NCBI GenBank assembly: GCA_050253535.1
Contig: JBFWIW010000001.1
Span: 1 to 64,000 of the forward strand
Direction: 5' to 3'
DNA length: 64,000 nucleotides
Source: JBFWIW01 sp050253535
GTDB taxonomy: Bacteria > Bacillota > Clostridia > Oscillospirales > Oscillospiraceae
Shown: piece by piece, positions 41,642 through 51,148 of the stretch
Numbering within the stretch: the stretch's first letter is position 1
Layout: every line of letters begins with the position of its first letter
Translations under genes and position numbers: made by a program
The notes under the pieces: model-generated
Told to the model about the DNA's origin: nothing
Databases searched by the model: none
The model's input: only the letters and a program-made list of their open reading frames with translations

Positions 41642-43399
41642 GTGCCTCTGGATTCTGTATTTCTCACCGCACTGAGATCGGAACTATGTAAAAGCCTCAT
41701 TGGCGCTAAGATAGAAAAAGTTCAGGAGCCCTCGCGCGATGAGCTGATTTTTTCCCTGCACGCTCAGAGAGGGAATCTCAGACTCCTTATTTCAGCTTCT
41801 TCCGGCGGGGCGCGCGTCCATCTGACGGAGGCCTATTACGAAAACCCGCAGTCCCCGCCGATGTTCTGCATGCTCATGCGGAAACACCTCGTCGGGGCCC
41901 GTATACGTGAAATATCGCAGCCGCCCGCGGAGCGCGTCCTCGACTTTGGGCTGGACGCTTTGGACGCCATGGGCGGAGCGGTCGGGAAGCATCTGATTCT
42001 GGAGCTTATGGGGCGGTATTCAAACATCATACTCACGGGTGAGGACGGAATAATCATAGACTGCCTAAGGCGAATCGGCGGTGATATGAGCGAAAAACGC
42101 CGTGTGCTCCCCGGCCTCATTTACCGTCTGCCGCCTCCGCAGGAGAGGTTATATCCCATGGAATGCGGCAGCGAAGAGATTAAAGCAGCTTTTGATTTGG
42201 CCGGCGGAGATATGACGCTGGAAAAATGGATCCTTTCCACTTTTACGGGTCTTTGTCCGCTTGTATGCCGCGAGTTAGCGCACAAGGCCTATGGCGATAC
42301 GGAAACAAGGGTGTTTGAGGCGAGAGCAGCCGACGGCGGCCGCTCTGTTCTGTGTTCGCTCAGCACCTTTATTGACGAGGTAAAAAAGCAGAAATTTACG
42401 CCGTGCCTGCTATCGGATCAGGACGGGGCTCCGCGCGACTTTTATTGCTTTCCGATAGAGCAGTACGGCGGTTCATTTATTGGTACGCATCTCCCGGCAT
42501 TTTCTGAGCTTCTTGAAGCTTTTTACACAAAGCGCGGCGGTTTGGAGCGGAGAAGGCAGCGAGCCCAGACGCTTTTGAAGAACGTAAAAAGCCAGCGAGA
42601 CAGGACGGCCCGGCGCGTTGCTGTACAGACAGAGGAACTGAAGGCGACCAAAGGCAGGGAGGAGCTCAGAAAACAGGGAGACATAATAACAGCGAACCTG
42701 CACCTGATGAAAAAAGGGATGAGCGTTCTGCGCGCCGCGGATTTTTATTCGGAGGACGGCGCGGAGCGCGAAATTAAGTTGGACCCTCTGAAAACGCCCC
42801 AGCAGAACGCCGCGAAGTACTATAAGGACTACACCCGGGCAAAGACCGCCGAGAGAGTGCTGACAGAACAGATAGAGTCCGGAAAAGCGGAGCTCGACTA
42901 TTTAACAGCGGTCATTGAGGAGATAACCCTGTGTGACTGCGAACGTGACCTTGCCGAGGTTCGGCAGGAGCTCTCGGACACGGGGTATGTGAAAAAGCAG
43001 GTTTCCGGCAAAAAAGAGAAGCGCATAGAACCGAAGCCCATGCGCTTTAAGTCGAGTACGGGCTTCGAAATACTTGTCGGCAAAAATAACGCGCAGAACG
43101 ATAAGCTGACACTGAGGACCGCCCGTAAAACTGATGTCTGGCTCCATACACAGAAGATACACGGAAGCCATGTCATTATCTGCGGCGAGCCCGACGGGAA
43201 GACGATGGAGGAGGCGGCGTGCCTTGCGGCATATTACTCACAGGCGCGCGAGAGCAAGAACATCCCTGTAGATTACACCTTGGTGAAAAATGTAAAAAAA
43301 GCGCCGGGCGGAAAGCCCGGGATGGTCATATACACGGATTACCGTACTATTTTTGTGACGCCTGACGAAAAACTCGCCAAAAAGCTCTCTGTAAAATAA
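41642..43399 (+). CDS. rqcH: Rqc2 homolog RqcH (NFACT protein)
   Basis: Ribosome-associated quality control: binds 50S with peptidyl-tRNA and directs alanine tailing of stalled chains. 585 residues. NFACT-N from the N-terminus (FLTALRSELCKSLIGAKI ... PSRDELIFSLHA), a long coiled coil at about 300-445 (SQRDRTARRVAVQTEELKA), and NFACT-R from about 465 with FEILVGKNNAQND and the TDVWLHTQKIHGSHVII motif. Historically annotated as fibronectin-binding protein. GTG start directly on the mrnC stop, so translation is coupled. Confidence 0.95.
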   Translation: MPLDSVFLTALRSELCKSLIGAKIEKVQEPSRDELIFSLHAQRGNLRLLISASSGGARVHLTEAYYENPQSPPMFCMLMRKHLVGARIREISQPPAERVLDFGLDALDAMGGAVGKHLILELMGRYSNIILTGEDGIIIDCLRRIGGDMSEKRRVLPGLIYRLPPPQERLYPMECGSEEIKAAFDLAGGDMTLEKWILSTFTGLCPLVCRELAHKAYGDTETRVFEARAADGGRSVLCSLSTFIDEVKKQKFTPCLLSDQDGAPRDFYCFPIEQYGGSFIGTHLPAFSELLEAFYTKRGGLERRRQRAQTLLKNVKSQRDRTARRVAVQTEELKATKGREELRKQGDIITANLHLMKKGMSVLRAADFYSEDGAEREIKLDPLKTPQQNAAKYYKDYTRAKTAERVLTEQIESGKAELDYLTAVIEEITLCDCERDLAEVRQELSDTGYVKKQVSGKKEKRIEPKPMRFKSSTGFEILVGKNNAQNDKLTLRTARKTDVWLHTQKIHGSHVIICGEPDGKTMEEAACLAAYYSQARESKNIPVDYTLVKNVKKAPGGKPGMVIYTDYRTIFVTPDEKLAKKLSVK

Positions 43400-43415
43400 A
43401 ATACGAATTAAAGTA

Positions 43416-43453
43416 GGCTTCTGCCAGATGAAATGATTCATCTGGCAGAAGCC
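43416..43453. terminator. Bidirectional terminator, rqcH / thioesterase
   Basis: 17-bp perfect stem GGCTTCTGCCAGATGAA / TTCATCTGGCAGAAGCC with ATGA loop, followed by CTTTT on the plus strand, between convergent genes. Confidence 0.85.
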
Positions 43454-43457
43454 CTTT

Positions 43458-43874
43458 TCACCGGTTCTCCATGTGAGCTTTGAACAGGTCGTATAACGCG
43501 CTGTCGTCGCGCTTAAAGGCGAGGATCTTTCCGTCCTTGTCAAGAAAACAGTGGACGGACTCTCCGATTGCGCGCACGGCGCCGGTAACAGAATCCTCGA
43601 CCGAATAGGAAAATTTATACCTGACGGGCCTGATCTCTGTAAGTTTAGCACTGACGTTAACGGTCTCGCCGAACCTAACGGATGATATATAGTCCATTTG
43701 TATGGACAGGACAGGACTTGTATATCCCCTTTGTTCCAGAGAAAAATAGCTTGCTCCGATTCTGTCGAGAAAATCAAGACGAGCCTCTTCGAACCAGTGC
43801 AGATAGTTCGAGTGGTGGACAACGCCCATTTTGTCGGTCTCATAGTACTGTACCTTGTGCAGGTAAGGTTCCAT
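43458..43874 (-). CDS. Acyl-CoA thioesterase, YbgC/4HBT family
   Basis: Hot-dog fold, 138 residues. The N-terminal motif YYETDKMGVVHHSNYLHWFEE contains the catalytic aspartate position of the 4HBT family (usually DTDxxGVVYHxxYL or similar). YbgC-type enzymes hydrolyse short acyl-CoA or act with the lipid-synthesis machinery. ATG 3 bases after nth stops on the same strand, so an nth-thioesterase operon. The exact substrate is not readable. Confidence 0.88.
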   Translation of the reverse strand: MEPYLHKVQYYETDKMGVVHHSNYLHWFEEARLDFLDRIGASYFSLEQRGYTSPVLSIQMDYISSVRFGETVNVSAKLTEIRPVRYKFSYSVEDSVTGAVRAIGESVHCFLDKDGKILAFKRDDSALYDLFKAHMENR

Positions 43875-43877
43875 TTC

Positions 43878-44543
43878 CTACGCCTCGCTTTCGGCGGTAA
43901 CAATGCCGCGTTTTTCAAATTCGGTGCAGAGGTGCTTAATGCAGCACTCGGCGCACCGCGGGTTTCGGGCGTCGCAGACCGCCCTGCCGTGGTGCACCAT
44001 CCTATGGCAGAAGTCGGAGGATTTATCCGGCGGCAGCAACTCGCGCAGGTGCGTCTCTATTTTCGCGGGGTCCTTTGTACTGACGATCCCTATTCGGTTC
44101 GTGAGCCGGATGCAGTGGGTGTCCACGACGACGGCCCCGGGTTTCTTATAGAGGTCGCCAAGAATGAGGTTAGCAGTCTTTCTTCCCACGCCGGGGAGCC
44201 GCAGGAGGGAGTCCATGTCACCGGGGACTTTGCCTGCGTATTCGGAGAGCAGCATGTTGGCTGACGCAACGATGTCGCGCGCTTTGCCGTGGAAAAAACC
44301 ACACGAATGAATGTATCTCTCAATGTCTTCTATGTCGGCTCCTGCTATGGACTCAAGTGTCGGATATGCCGCAAAGAGCGCGGGGGTAATTTTATTGACC
44401 CGCTCGTCCGTACACTGCGCCGCAAGCCTGACGGAGAAGAGGAGTTCATAGTCCTTTATGTAGTCGAGTGAGCATTCCGCCATGGGATATTCGCGTTCCA
44501 GCAGGCGAATAATCTCGTCAATCTCTTTTTTTGTATGCTTCAT
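43878..44543 (-). CDS. nth: Endonuclease III
   Basis: Base-excision glycosylase and AP lyase for oxidised pyrimidines. 221 residues. Helix-hairpin-helix LPGVGRKTANLIL with the catalytic lysine at 122 and aspartate at 141 (VVVDTHCIRLTNR). The C-terminal iron-sulfur motif C-x6-C-x2-C-x5-C is intact (CDARNPRCAECCIKHLC). ATG with GGAGG about 10 bases upstream. First gene of its two-gene unit. Confidence 0.97.
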   Translation of the reverse strand: MKHTKKEIDEIIRLLEREYPMAECSLDYIKDYELLFSVRLAAQCTDERVNKITPALFAAYPTLESIAGADIEDIERYIHSCGFFHGKARDIVASANMLLSEYAGKVPGDMDSLLRLPGVGRKTANLILGDLYKKPGAVVVDTHCIRLTNRIGIVSTKDPAKIETHLRELLPPDKSSDFCHRMVHHGRAVCDARNPRCAECCIKHLCTEFEKRGIVTAESEA

Positions 44544-44689
44544 CTGTTGAGCCTCCGGTAGATTTTATAAAAATGGCAAATACTAAGGCAACCGCGTTAA
44601 CTTATCGCGAATTTATTGTAAAAAACGCAATTTGTCATTATTCTACCATATAATAAAGCATTACGCTATTTTTTTTGCGCTTTTGTCGG

Positions 44690-44718
44690 TTGAAAAAGGC
44701 CTCGTACTTCTATATAAT
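44690..44718 (+). promoter_or_regulatory. Promoter of glyA
   Basis: TTGAAA (44690-44695), 17-base spacer, TATAAT (44713-44718), about 68 bases before the ATG. The rest of the 243-base gap is AT-rich with no known riboswitch that I can recognise. Confidence 0.8.
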
Positions 44719-44786
44719 TATTTTGACAGTATTGGGCCCGAAAGGGAACAAAGGGAATTAATAAGAATAATAACGGAGGAATCACA

Positions 44787-46034
44787 ATGGTCAAGGAAAT
44801 GATGTCGTTCATATCGCAATCCGACCCTGAGGTAGGCGCCGCAATTGAAAAGGAATATGCCCGCCAGAAGAGGAATATCGAGCTAATTGCTTCCGAAAAC
44901 ATCGTGAGTGCGGCGGTTCTGGCTGCGGCCGGCTCCGTCCTCACCAACAAATATGCTGAAGGATATTCCGGCAAACGCTATTACGGCGGATGCGAATGTG
45001 TCGATATTGCGGAAAATATTGCCATCGAGAGGGCAAAGAAAATCTTCGGAGCGAATTTCGTGAACGTGCAGCCGCATTCCGGAGCGCAGGCAAACTACGC
45101 GGCATACATGGCCCTCTGCCAGCCCGGCGACACTGTGCTCGGCATGAACCTTGACCACGGCGGGCACCTTACCCACGGCAGCGCAGTCAATTTCTCCGGT
45201 AAATATTATAACATTATTTCTTATGGCGTGACCGACGATACGAATGTTATCGACTACGATGAACTCCGCCGTCTGGCACTCGAGAATAAGCCCAAAATGA
45301 TAATTGCGGGCGCCTCCGCTTATCCGCGCATCATAGATTTTGAAAAATTTTCCGCCATTGCAAGGGAATGCGGCGCTTATCTCATGGTCGATATGGCCCA
45401 CATCGCGGGTCTTGTCGCCGCAGGGCTCCATCCGAGCCCGGTACCCTACGCGGACGTTGTCACAACAACGACACACAAGACCCTTCGCGGTCCGCGCGGC
45501 GGCATGATTCTCACAAACGACGAAGCGATAGCAAAGAAGATCAACAGCGCGATATTCCCGGGAAGCCAGGGCGGCCCGCTCATGCATATAATAGCGGCCA
45601 AGGCGGTTGCCTTCGGCGAGGCGCTCAGGCCTGAGTTTGTCGAATACCAAAAGCAGATCGTCAAAAACGCCGCGGTTTTGGCCGAAGAGCTTAAAAATTA
45701 CGGATTCGATCTCGTATCCGGCGGCACCGATAATCACCTCATGCTTGTCGATCTGCGCAAGTTCTCCATCACCGGCAAGGAGATGGAGAAGCGCCTTGAC
45801 ACCGTATATATAACCGTAAACAAGAACAAAATTCCGAACGACCCCGAGAGTCCTTTTGTCACGAGCGGCATCCGTATCGGCACCCCCGCCGTTACGACGC
45901 GCGGCTTTAAGGAAGCGGAGATGAAGACCATAGCAAAGCTCGTCTATTTCGCCGCCACCGACTTCGAAAACAAGGCCGACGAGATCCGTGCCGAGGTAGG
46001 TGCGCTCTGCTCGAAATTTCCCATTTATGAATAA
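44787..46034 (+). CDS. glyA: Serine hydroxymethyltransferase
   Basis: PLP enzyme converting serine and THF to glycine and 5,10-methylene-THF, the main one-carbon source. 415 residues, normal. Motifs: [55 protein letters not shown], and the PLP lysine in [14 protein letters not shown] near residue 230. ATG with GGAGGAATCACA upstream. Monocistronic or linked to rarA 147 bases downstream, where an R1 repeat lies. Confidence 0.97.
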   Translation: MVKEMMSFISQSDPEVGAAIEKEYARQKRNIELIASENIVSAAVLAAAGSVLTNKYAEGYSGKRYYGGCECVDIAENIAIERAKKIFGANFVNVQPHSGAQANYAAYMALCQPGDTVLGMNLDHGGHLTHGSAVNFSGKYYNIISYGVTDDTNVIDYDELRRLALENKPKMIIAGASAYPRIIDFEKFSAIARECGAYLMVDMAHIAGLVAAGLHPSPVPYADVVTTTTHKTLRGPRGGMILTNDEAIAKKINSAIFPGSQGGPLMHIIAAKAVAFGEALRPEFVEYQKQIVKNAAVLAEELKNYGFDLVSGGTDNHLMLVDLRKFSITGKEMEKRLDTVYITVNKNKIPNDPESPFVTSGIRIGTPAVTTRGFKEAEMKTIAKLVYFAATDFENKADEIRAEVGALCSKFPIYE

Positions 46035-46049
46035 AAGGCGACAGTGCTG

Positions 46050-46181
46050 TTAATCACACTATCATTATAAATGCGTATCAATTTCTTGCCGCTTATGCGG
46101 CAAGAAATTGATACGCAATAACCTTCCGTGCTCGGGAGGCCTTCAGTATAATTTATGCGCTTTAGCGCATGGGAGGTTTGT
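46050..46181 (+). repeat. R1 leader repeat copy before rarA (best formed)
   Basis: TAATCACACTATCATTATAA at the 5' end. P1 and P2 are merged into a perfect 21-bp hairpin with a TTAT loop (46072-46092 with 46097-46117). ATAACC follows, then P3 CCTTCC-GTGCTC-GGGAGG (46122-46139), CCTTCAGTATAATTTAT, P4 ATGCGC-TTTA-GCGCAT (46155-46170) and GGGAGG (46171-46176) before the rarA ATG at 46182. Confidence 0.85.
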
Positions 46182-47438
46182 ATGTACCGTCCGCTGGCTG
46201 ATGAAATACGCCCCGAGACTCTGGATGACGTCGTCGGACAGGGACATATCCTGGGCAAAAACGGTCTTCTCCGCAGAATTATTGAGAGCGGGAACATCCC
46301 TAACATGATATTCTACGGGCCGTCCGGCTGTGGAAAAACGACCGTTGCCGGAATAATCGCCAAAGCGGCCAACAGGACGCTCCATAAACTAAACGCAACG
46401 ACGGCCGGCACATCCGACATTAAAAGCATAATTTCCGACCTCGATACGCTTCTCGCACCGAACGGCGTACTCTTATATCTCGACGAGATTCAGTACTTCA
46501 ATAAAAAGCAGCAGCAATCGCTCTTGGAGTTCATCGAAAATGGGAAGATCACATTAATCGCATCAACCACGGAAAACCCGTATTTCTATGTCTATAACGC
46601 GATTTTGAGCCGCAGCACAGTCTTCGAATTCAAAGAAATTAAGGCGGAGGAAATACTCCCCGCCGTCCGCCGCGCCGCCGGTATTATGGAAAAGCGCCTC
46701 GGAGTCAGTGCGGTTTTTGAAGAGGGCGCCGCGGAACACATCGCCTCCGCCTGCGGCGGGGACGTGCGCAAAGCCATAAACGCGGTGGAGCTTCTTTTTT
46801 CCTCATCGAAACCGGAGGGCGGAACAGTGTACCTCACGCTCGCTGATGCGGATACCCTGTCCCAGAGGAGCGCCATGCGCTACGACAGGGACGGGGATGC
46901 GCACTACGACATCATATCCGCGCTTCAGAAATCGATCCGCGGCTCCGATCCTGACGCGGCGCTCCATTATCTGGCGCGGCTTCTCGAAGCGGGAGATCTG
47001 CTCTCGCCGTGCAGAAGGCTCCTCGTAATAGCATCGGAAGATATCGGCCTTGCGTATCCGCAGGCGATAGCGACAGTAAAGGCCTGCGTCGACAGCGCGC
47101 TGCAGCTCGGTCTTCCCGAGGCGAGGATACCGCTCGCGGACGCTGCCGTCCTGCTTGCGACCGCGCCGAAGTCGAACTCCGCCTATATTGGGATAAACGC
47201 AGCCATTGCGGATTTAAGACGGGGCAACATCGGCGAGGTGCCGCGCCAACTCCAGAATGTCCATGCGGAGACGACAGGAATGGAGACGGGGCAGAACTAC
47301 AAATATCCTCACGATTACGAGAACCACTATGTCCGCCAGCAGTATCTGCCGGACAGAATAAAAAACGCAAATTATTACGAGTACGGAGACAATAAGGCAG
47401 AACAGGCTGCCAAAAAATACTGGGAGCTTATAAAGTGA
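46182..47438 (+). CDS. rarA: Replication-associated recombination protein A (MgsA)
   Basis: AAA+ ATPase of the clamp-loader clade acting at stalled forks. 418 residues: MYRPLADEIRPETLDDVVGQ at the start, Walker A GPSGCGKTT, Walker B LYLDEIQYFNKKQQQ, sensor and lid (RSTVFEFKEI), and the C-terminal tetramerisation domain with IASEDIGLAYPQAI and HDYENHYVRQQYLPD. The ATG at 46182 has GGGAGG 5 bases upstream supplied by R1; nine more in-frame codons upstream are leader. Followed by DUF951 after 13 bases. Confidence 0.96.
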   Translation: MYRPLADEIRPETLDDVVGQGHILGKNGLLRRIIESGNIPNMIFYGPSGCGKTTVAGIIAKAANRTLHKLNATTAGTSDIKSIISDLDTLLAPNGVLLYLDEIQYFNKKQQQSLLEFIENGKITLIASTTENPYFYVYNAILSRSTVFEFKEIKAEEILPAVRRAAGIMEKRLGVSAVFEEGAAEHIASACGGDVRKAINAVELLFSSSKPEGGTVYLTLADADTLSQRSAMRYDRDGDAHYDIISALQKSIRGSDPDAALHYLARLLEAGDLLSPCRRLLVIASEDIGLAYPQAIATVKACVDSALQLGLPEARIPLADAAVLLATAPKSNSAYIGINAAIADLRRGNIGEVPRQLQNVHAETTGMETGQNYKYPHDYENHYVRQQYLPDRIKNANYYEYGDNKAEQAAKKYWELIK

Positions 47439-47451
47439 CGGGGGGAGAGCG

Positions 47452-47637
47452 ATGGATGTTAAAGTCGGCGATATCGTTACGATGAAAAAACAGCACCCCT
47501 GCGGCAGCGCAAAATGGCAGGTACTGCGCATAGGTGCCGATTTCAGGATTAAATGCCTTGGCTGCGGACACGAAGTAATAAACCCCAGAAGCAAGGTCGA
47601 AAAAAATATAAAAAAGATCGAGCGGGAGCAGACCTGA
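47452..47637 (+). CDS. DUF951 domain protein
   Basis: 61 residues, an SH3-like small basic protein found across Firmicutes. VKVGDIVTMKKQHPCGSAKW is the family start, then IGADFRIKCLGCGHEV with three cysteines in all that may hold a metal. Ends KKIEREQT directly before hisC (the TGA overlaps the next ATG: TGAATG). Function unknown; DNA or RNA binding is suggested by its basic nature. Confidence 0.9.
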   Translation: MDVKVGDIVTMKKQHPCGSAKWQVLRIGADFRIKCLGCGHEVINPRSKVEKNIKKIEREQT

Positions 47638-48696
47638 ATGAATAAATATTGGAGCGACAGACTTTCGGACGTTGAGCCTTACGTCCCTGGTGAGCAGCCA
47701 AAAGACAGGATTTTGATAAAACTCAATACAAACGAAAATCCGTATCCCCCTTCGCCGATGGTTGAGCAGGCGTTAAGGGATACGCCGGTTTCCGAACTCC
47801 GCCTTTATCCGGATCCGGAGTGCGCTTCGCTGAGGCGGGCGATTGCGGAGGCGGAGGGCCTTGACACAGACCAGATATTTATCGGAAACGGCTCGGACGA
47901 GGTGCTGGCGTTTTCGTTCCTGGCGTTTTTCAGCGAGAGGAGCGAAATCATCTTCCCGGATATAACGTACAGCTTCTATCCGGTGTACGCCGCCATTTTC
48001 GGCATAAAATACCGCACGATACCATTAAACAGCGACTATACCGTCCCTATCGGAAAATTCCTTGAAACGAACGACGGCATCGTGATTGCAAATCCTAACG
48101 CGCCAACCAGCGTTGCGATGACACTCTATGATATAGAGGCGATATTGAGGGGGAATCCGGATAACGTCGTTATAATCGACGAGGCTTACGTCTCGTTCGG
48201 GGCCGAGTCCGCCGTACGCCTTATATCGAAATATCCCAATCTTCTGGTGGTGCGCACCCTCTCAAAATCAAACTCCCTTGCTGGAATGCGCGTGGGTTTC
48301 GCCCTTGGGGACCGCGGGCTTATAGAGGCCATAAACTGTGTAAAGAACAGTGTGAACTCCTATACGCTCGACAGACTGGCGCTTAAGGCCGCCGAAGTTT
48401 CGATTCTGGACGGTGAATATACCGCAAAAAACGCAGTAAAGATTATTAATACGCGCGGCTGGGTGAGCGCTAAACTCCGGGAGATGGGTTTCTCTGTCCC
48501 GGAATCGAAAGCAAATTTCATATTTATCAGCCACCCTCAGAAAAAAGCGTCGGAAATATTCGCAGAGCTCAGAGCTCGCGGTATACTTGTCCGTTATTTT
48601 CCCAAGCCGAGGATAGAGAATTCCCTTCGCGTCACTGTCGGTACGGATGAACAGATGCAGTCCCTCATAGCGGCGCTAGACGATATCATCCAATAA
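47638..48696 (+). CDS. hisC: Histidinol-phosphate aminotransferase
   Basis: Fold type I PLP aminotransferase of histidine synthesis, 352 residues. KLNTNENPYPPSP at the N-terminus, FIGNGSDEVLAF, NPNAPTSVAM, IDEAYVSFG, and the PLP lysine in RTLSKSNSLAGMRVGF. C-terminal RVTVGTDEQ. No other his gene is nearby, so an aromatic aminotransferase role is possible, but the motifs fit HisC well. ATG adjacent to the DUF951 stop; the 3' end overlaps the convergent unknown gene by 11 bases. Confidence 0.92.
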   Translation: MNKYWSDRLSDVEPYVPGEQPKDRILIKLNTNENPYPPSPMVEQALRDTPVSELRLYPDPECASLRRAIAEAEGLDTDQIFIGNGSDEVLAFSFLAFFSERSEIIFPDITYSFYPVYAAIFGIKYRTIPLNSDYTVPIGKFLETNDGIVIANPNAPTSVAMTLYDIEAILRGNPDNVVIIDEAYVSFGAESAVRLISKYPNLLVVRTLSKSNSLAGMRVGFALGDRGLIEAINCVKNSVNSYTLDRLALKAAEVSILDGEYTAKNAVKIINTRGWVSAKLREMGFSVPESKANFIFISHPQKKASEIFAELRARGILVRYFPKPRIENSLRVTVGTDEQMQSLIAALDDIIQ

Positions 48697-49456
48697 TATC
48701 CTTAAGAATTTCCCTGACCTCGGGATAGTACAGAAATGCGCTTTTTATACCCGATTTTGCCGCGATTTCAAGTTTGTTTCTTATGCTGAGGGCACTGTCG
48801 TACAGTACGAAATGCGTTTCCCCGCCGTTGCGGTAACTAAAATATGAGGTACAGAGATCTTTTGAGAAAAAAGTTGCCGGTCTGTATTTGTTAATAATAG
48901 AGGAAAGTTCGTCCTCGCTTAGATTGATGCCTGCGCCGGTAGGAGACGGGAGCGTGAAGTCAGATCTTATGCGCTCGATGTCAAGAGTCAGCCGGTGAGT
49001 TCCGAAGCTGTCCCCGGCGTCTGCAAAGTGGCGCACGAGCGTTCCGCCGGAAAGAGCGGTTCCTATGAGGATGCGCGCATTGTTTTTGGAGGCCATATAC
49101 GGCGGCAGCCACAGTGTAAGTGAATTGGCTTCCGCCATGTCGGCAAGTGCCCCGGCAAGAGGCAGCATTATTTTAATAAGGCTTTCGCGAGTATTTAAAA
49201 TAACCCCGCGGTAAGAGCGCATAATACACTCACGCACGATTTCGGAAGCGAGGGCGCGCGGCTGCCCATTGTCGTAGAAACCCAAGTCATCGATGACCAT
49301 ATAATCGCCGCCTTGTTTTTGCGGAAGGTCAGTCCTGTACAGGTGGAACCCACGGCCTATCCGATACGCCATGACTGCGGTCGCAAGACCGGTCTTCGCG
49401 GCCTCGCCGATGTACTCGGGCGGGGAGGCGAGAATGACGGATATGCTGTTTTTCAT
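48686..49456 (-). CDS. Protein of unknown function, possibly a degenerate TIM barrel
   Basis: 256 residues, no signal peptide and no long hydrophobic segment. I do not recognise a named family. The alternation of strands and helices, and the final FVLYDSALSIRNKLEIAAKS followed by GIKSAFLYYPEV, recalls the last strands of GH18-like barrels, where D-A-x-S-I-x-x-K is a common pattern, but the DxxDxDxE catalytic motif is missing. ATG with GGAGGTGAG upstream; divergent from yqeG with a 55-base gap, 11-base tail overlap with hisC. Confidence 0.75.
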   Translation of the reverse strand: MKNSISVILASPPEYIGEAAKTGLATAVMAYRIGRGFHLYRTDLPQKQGGDYMVIDDLGFYDNGQPRALASEIVRECIMRSYRGVILNTRESLIKIMLPLAGALADMAEANSLTLWLPPYMASKNNARILIGTALSGGTLVRHFADAGDSFGTHRLTLDIERIRSDFTLPSPTGAGINLSEDELSSIINKYRPATFFSKDLCTSYFSYRNGGETHFVLYDSALSIRNKLEIAAKSGIKSAFLYYPEVREILKDIIG

Positions 49457-49511
49457 ATTGGTATCTCACCTCCTGATACTTTTTAATACCTATGACCTTA
49501 GGGAGTGAATT

Positions 49512-50024
49512 ATGTCTTATTCTCCAATACCCGACCATTTTTTTATCCGGTTAACGGACATCACGCCCGCTTTCCTGATTTCGCGCGGCGTGACTCTTCT
49601 TATGGCTGATCTGGACAACACAATATCGCCTTACGGTAAGGCCGACAGGCCGACCGATGAAATGCTTACCTGGGTGCATATGATGAAGCAGGCGCGGATA
49701 GAGCTTTTCATTGTGTCGAACAATAAGTCGGACAGGCCTAAAGTGTTTGCCGACGCGCTGGATATACCATATGTCAAACGGGCGCGCAAACCTTTTTCGA
49801 TTGGCGTAAAAAAAGCGCTTCAGATTGCGGGGAAAAAACCGCAGGATGCCGCGCTTGCCGGAGATCAGATATACACGGATGTCATGGCGGCAAACGGCTG
49901 CGGCGTGTTGTCGATACTTATTGAGCCACTGTGCCTGAGAAATCCGATTCTCGCAGTGAGATATTTTTTTGAACTGCCGTTCCGGGCACTCGCGCGTAAG
50001 AAACATAAGATAAGCAGGGGTTGA
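49512..50024 (+). CDS. yqeG: YqeG family HAD phosphatase
   Basis: 170 residues, HAD subfamily IIIA. The nucleophile motif LMADLDNTISPYG (DxDNT) is near residue 30, the threonine/serine motif is FIVSNNKSDR, and the final acid is in ALAGDQIYTDVMAANG. Relatives dephosphorylate small phosphates; phosphatidylglycerophosphate phosphatase in plants is a distant member. ATG with AGGGAG 8 bases upstream. Ends in TGA at 50022-50024, 2 bases before the peptidase ATG. Confidence 0.92.
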   Translation: MSYSPIPDHFFIRLTDITPAFLISRGVTLLMADLDNTISPYGKADRPTDEMLTWVHMMKQARIELFIVSNNKSDRPKVFADALDIPYVKRARKPFSIGVKKALQIAGKKPQDAALAGDQIYTDVMAANGCGVLSILIEPLCLRNPILAVRYFFELPFRALARKKHKISRG

Positions 50025-50026
50025 AA

Positions 50027-51094
50027 ATGGAATTTTCAAATATGATTTCGCGTAATCTGAATAAATACAGTTTTGATGCGATACTTATAACCAGCCTTTC
50101 GAACAGAAGATATGCTACAGGATTTCCGTCCACCGGCGGATTTGTCCTTGTAACGCGGGAAAAGTCATATTTTTTCACCGACTCGCGTTATACCGAGGCG
50201 GCGGCGAAAGCGATACATGAATCCGAGGTCATAGAGATAAGCGGCAGAGAAGACAGGTACAAAAAACTCAACGACGTTTTGCGCGGATGTGGGGCGAAGC
50301 GCGTCGGTTTCGAGGAAAATGATCTCACCTGGGCACTCTTCAGAGCTTATGAAGAGGGCCTTACGTGCGAGCTGCATCCGGCACAGGAGCTTCTGTCCGG
50401 TCTGCGGGCGGTTAAGACCCGCGAAGAACTGGACATAATGATAAAGGCACAGCGTATAGCCGAGAAATCTTTTAATGAGATTTTGGGAATAATATCAACC
50501 GACATCACCGAAAAGGATCTGGCCTCGGAGCTCCTTTACCGAATGCTGAAAAACGGAGCGGAGGATTCGTCTTTTGATATTATTGTCGTCTCCGGAGTTA
50601 GGTCAAGCATGCCGCACGGTGTTCCGGAGGACAGAAAGATTCAAAAGGGTTTTCTTACGATAGATTTCGGCGCTAAAGTGGACGGCTACTGTTCCGATAC
50701 GACGCGGACTCTCTGCATAGGACAGCCCACAGACGAGATGAAGAAGGCGTATGACACGGTGTTGGAGGCGCAGGCCGCCGGAATCTCGGCTGCACGCGCA
50801 AATATCATGGGACAGGAAATCGACAAGGCAGCTCGGGACGTCATTTACAGCGCCGGATACGAGGGGTATTTTGGACACGCCTTCGGCCACAGTCTGGGCC
50901 TCGATATCCACGAATCGCCTAACGCTTCGCCGTCGGAGGAAAAAATTATCCCGGCCGGTGCGGTCATTTCTGCGGAGCCCGGTATATATATTCCCGGGAA
51001 ATTCGGAATCAGGATAGAGGACGTCATATATATTACGCCGGAAGGTTGTGAGAATATAACACGTCTTCCAAAGGAACTTACAGTTATTCAATGA
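50027..51094 (+). CDS. Xaa-Pro aminopeptidase family (M24) peptidase
   Basis: 355 residues: an N-terminal creatinase-like domain (ITSLSNRRYATGF, FFTDSRYTEAA) and the pita-bread metal domain. Metal ligands: DFGAKVDGYCSDTTRT, HAFGHSLGLDIHESP, and EPGIYIPGKFGIRIED. It matches PepQ/YpdF-sized prolidases rather than the longer PepP. ATG 50027 has AGGGG 6 bases upstream; a TTG two codons before is less likely. It precedes efp, a frequent neighbour in Firmicutes. Confidence 0.92.
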   Translation: MEFSNMISRNLNKYSFDAILITSLSNRRYATGFPSTGGFVLVTREKSYFFTDSRYTEAAAKAIHESEVIEISGREDRYKKLNDVLRGCGAKRVGFEENDLTWALFRAYEEGLTCELHPAQELLSGLRAVKTREELDIMIKAQRIAEKSFNEILGIISTDITEKDLASELLYRMLKNGAEDSSFDIIVVSGVRSSMPHGVPEDRKIQKGFLTIDFGAKVDGYCSDTTRTLCIGQPTDEMKKAYDTVLEAQAAGISAARANIMGQEIDKAARDVIYSAGYEGYFGHAFGHSLGLDIHESPNASPSEEKIIPAGAVISAEPGIYIPGKFGIRIEDVIYITPEGCENITRLPKELTVIQ

Positions 51095-51119
51095 AACTTA
51101 CGGAAATGTAAAAAAAACC

Positions 51120-51148
51120 TTGCCAAACCGGTAATAATGGGATAAAAT
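51120..51148 (+). promoter_or_regulatory. Promoter of efp
   Basis: TTGCCA (51120-51125), 17-base spacer, TAAAAT (51143-51148), about 118 bases before efp. Confidence 0.6.

Noticed and set aside
44544..44786. Glycine or THF riboswitch before glyA
   Set aside because: No tandem glycine aptamer or THF aptamer motif is visible; the gap is AT-rich with a normal promoter 68 bases before the start.
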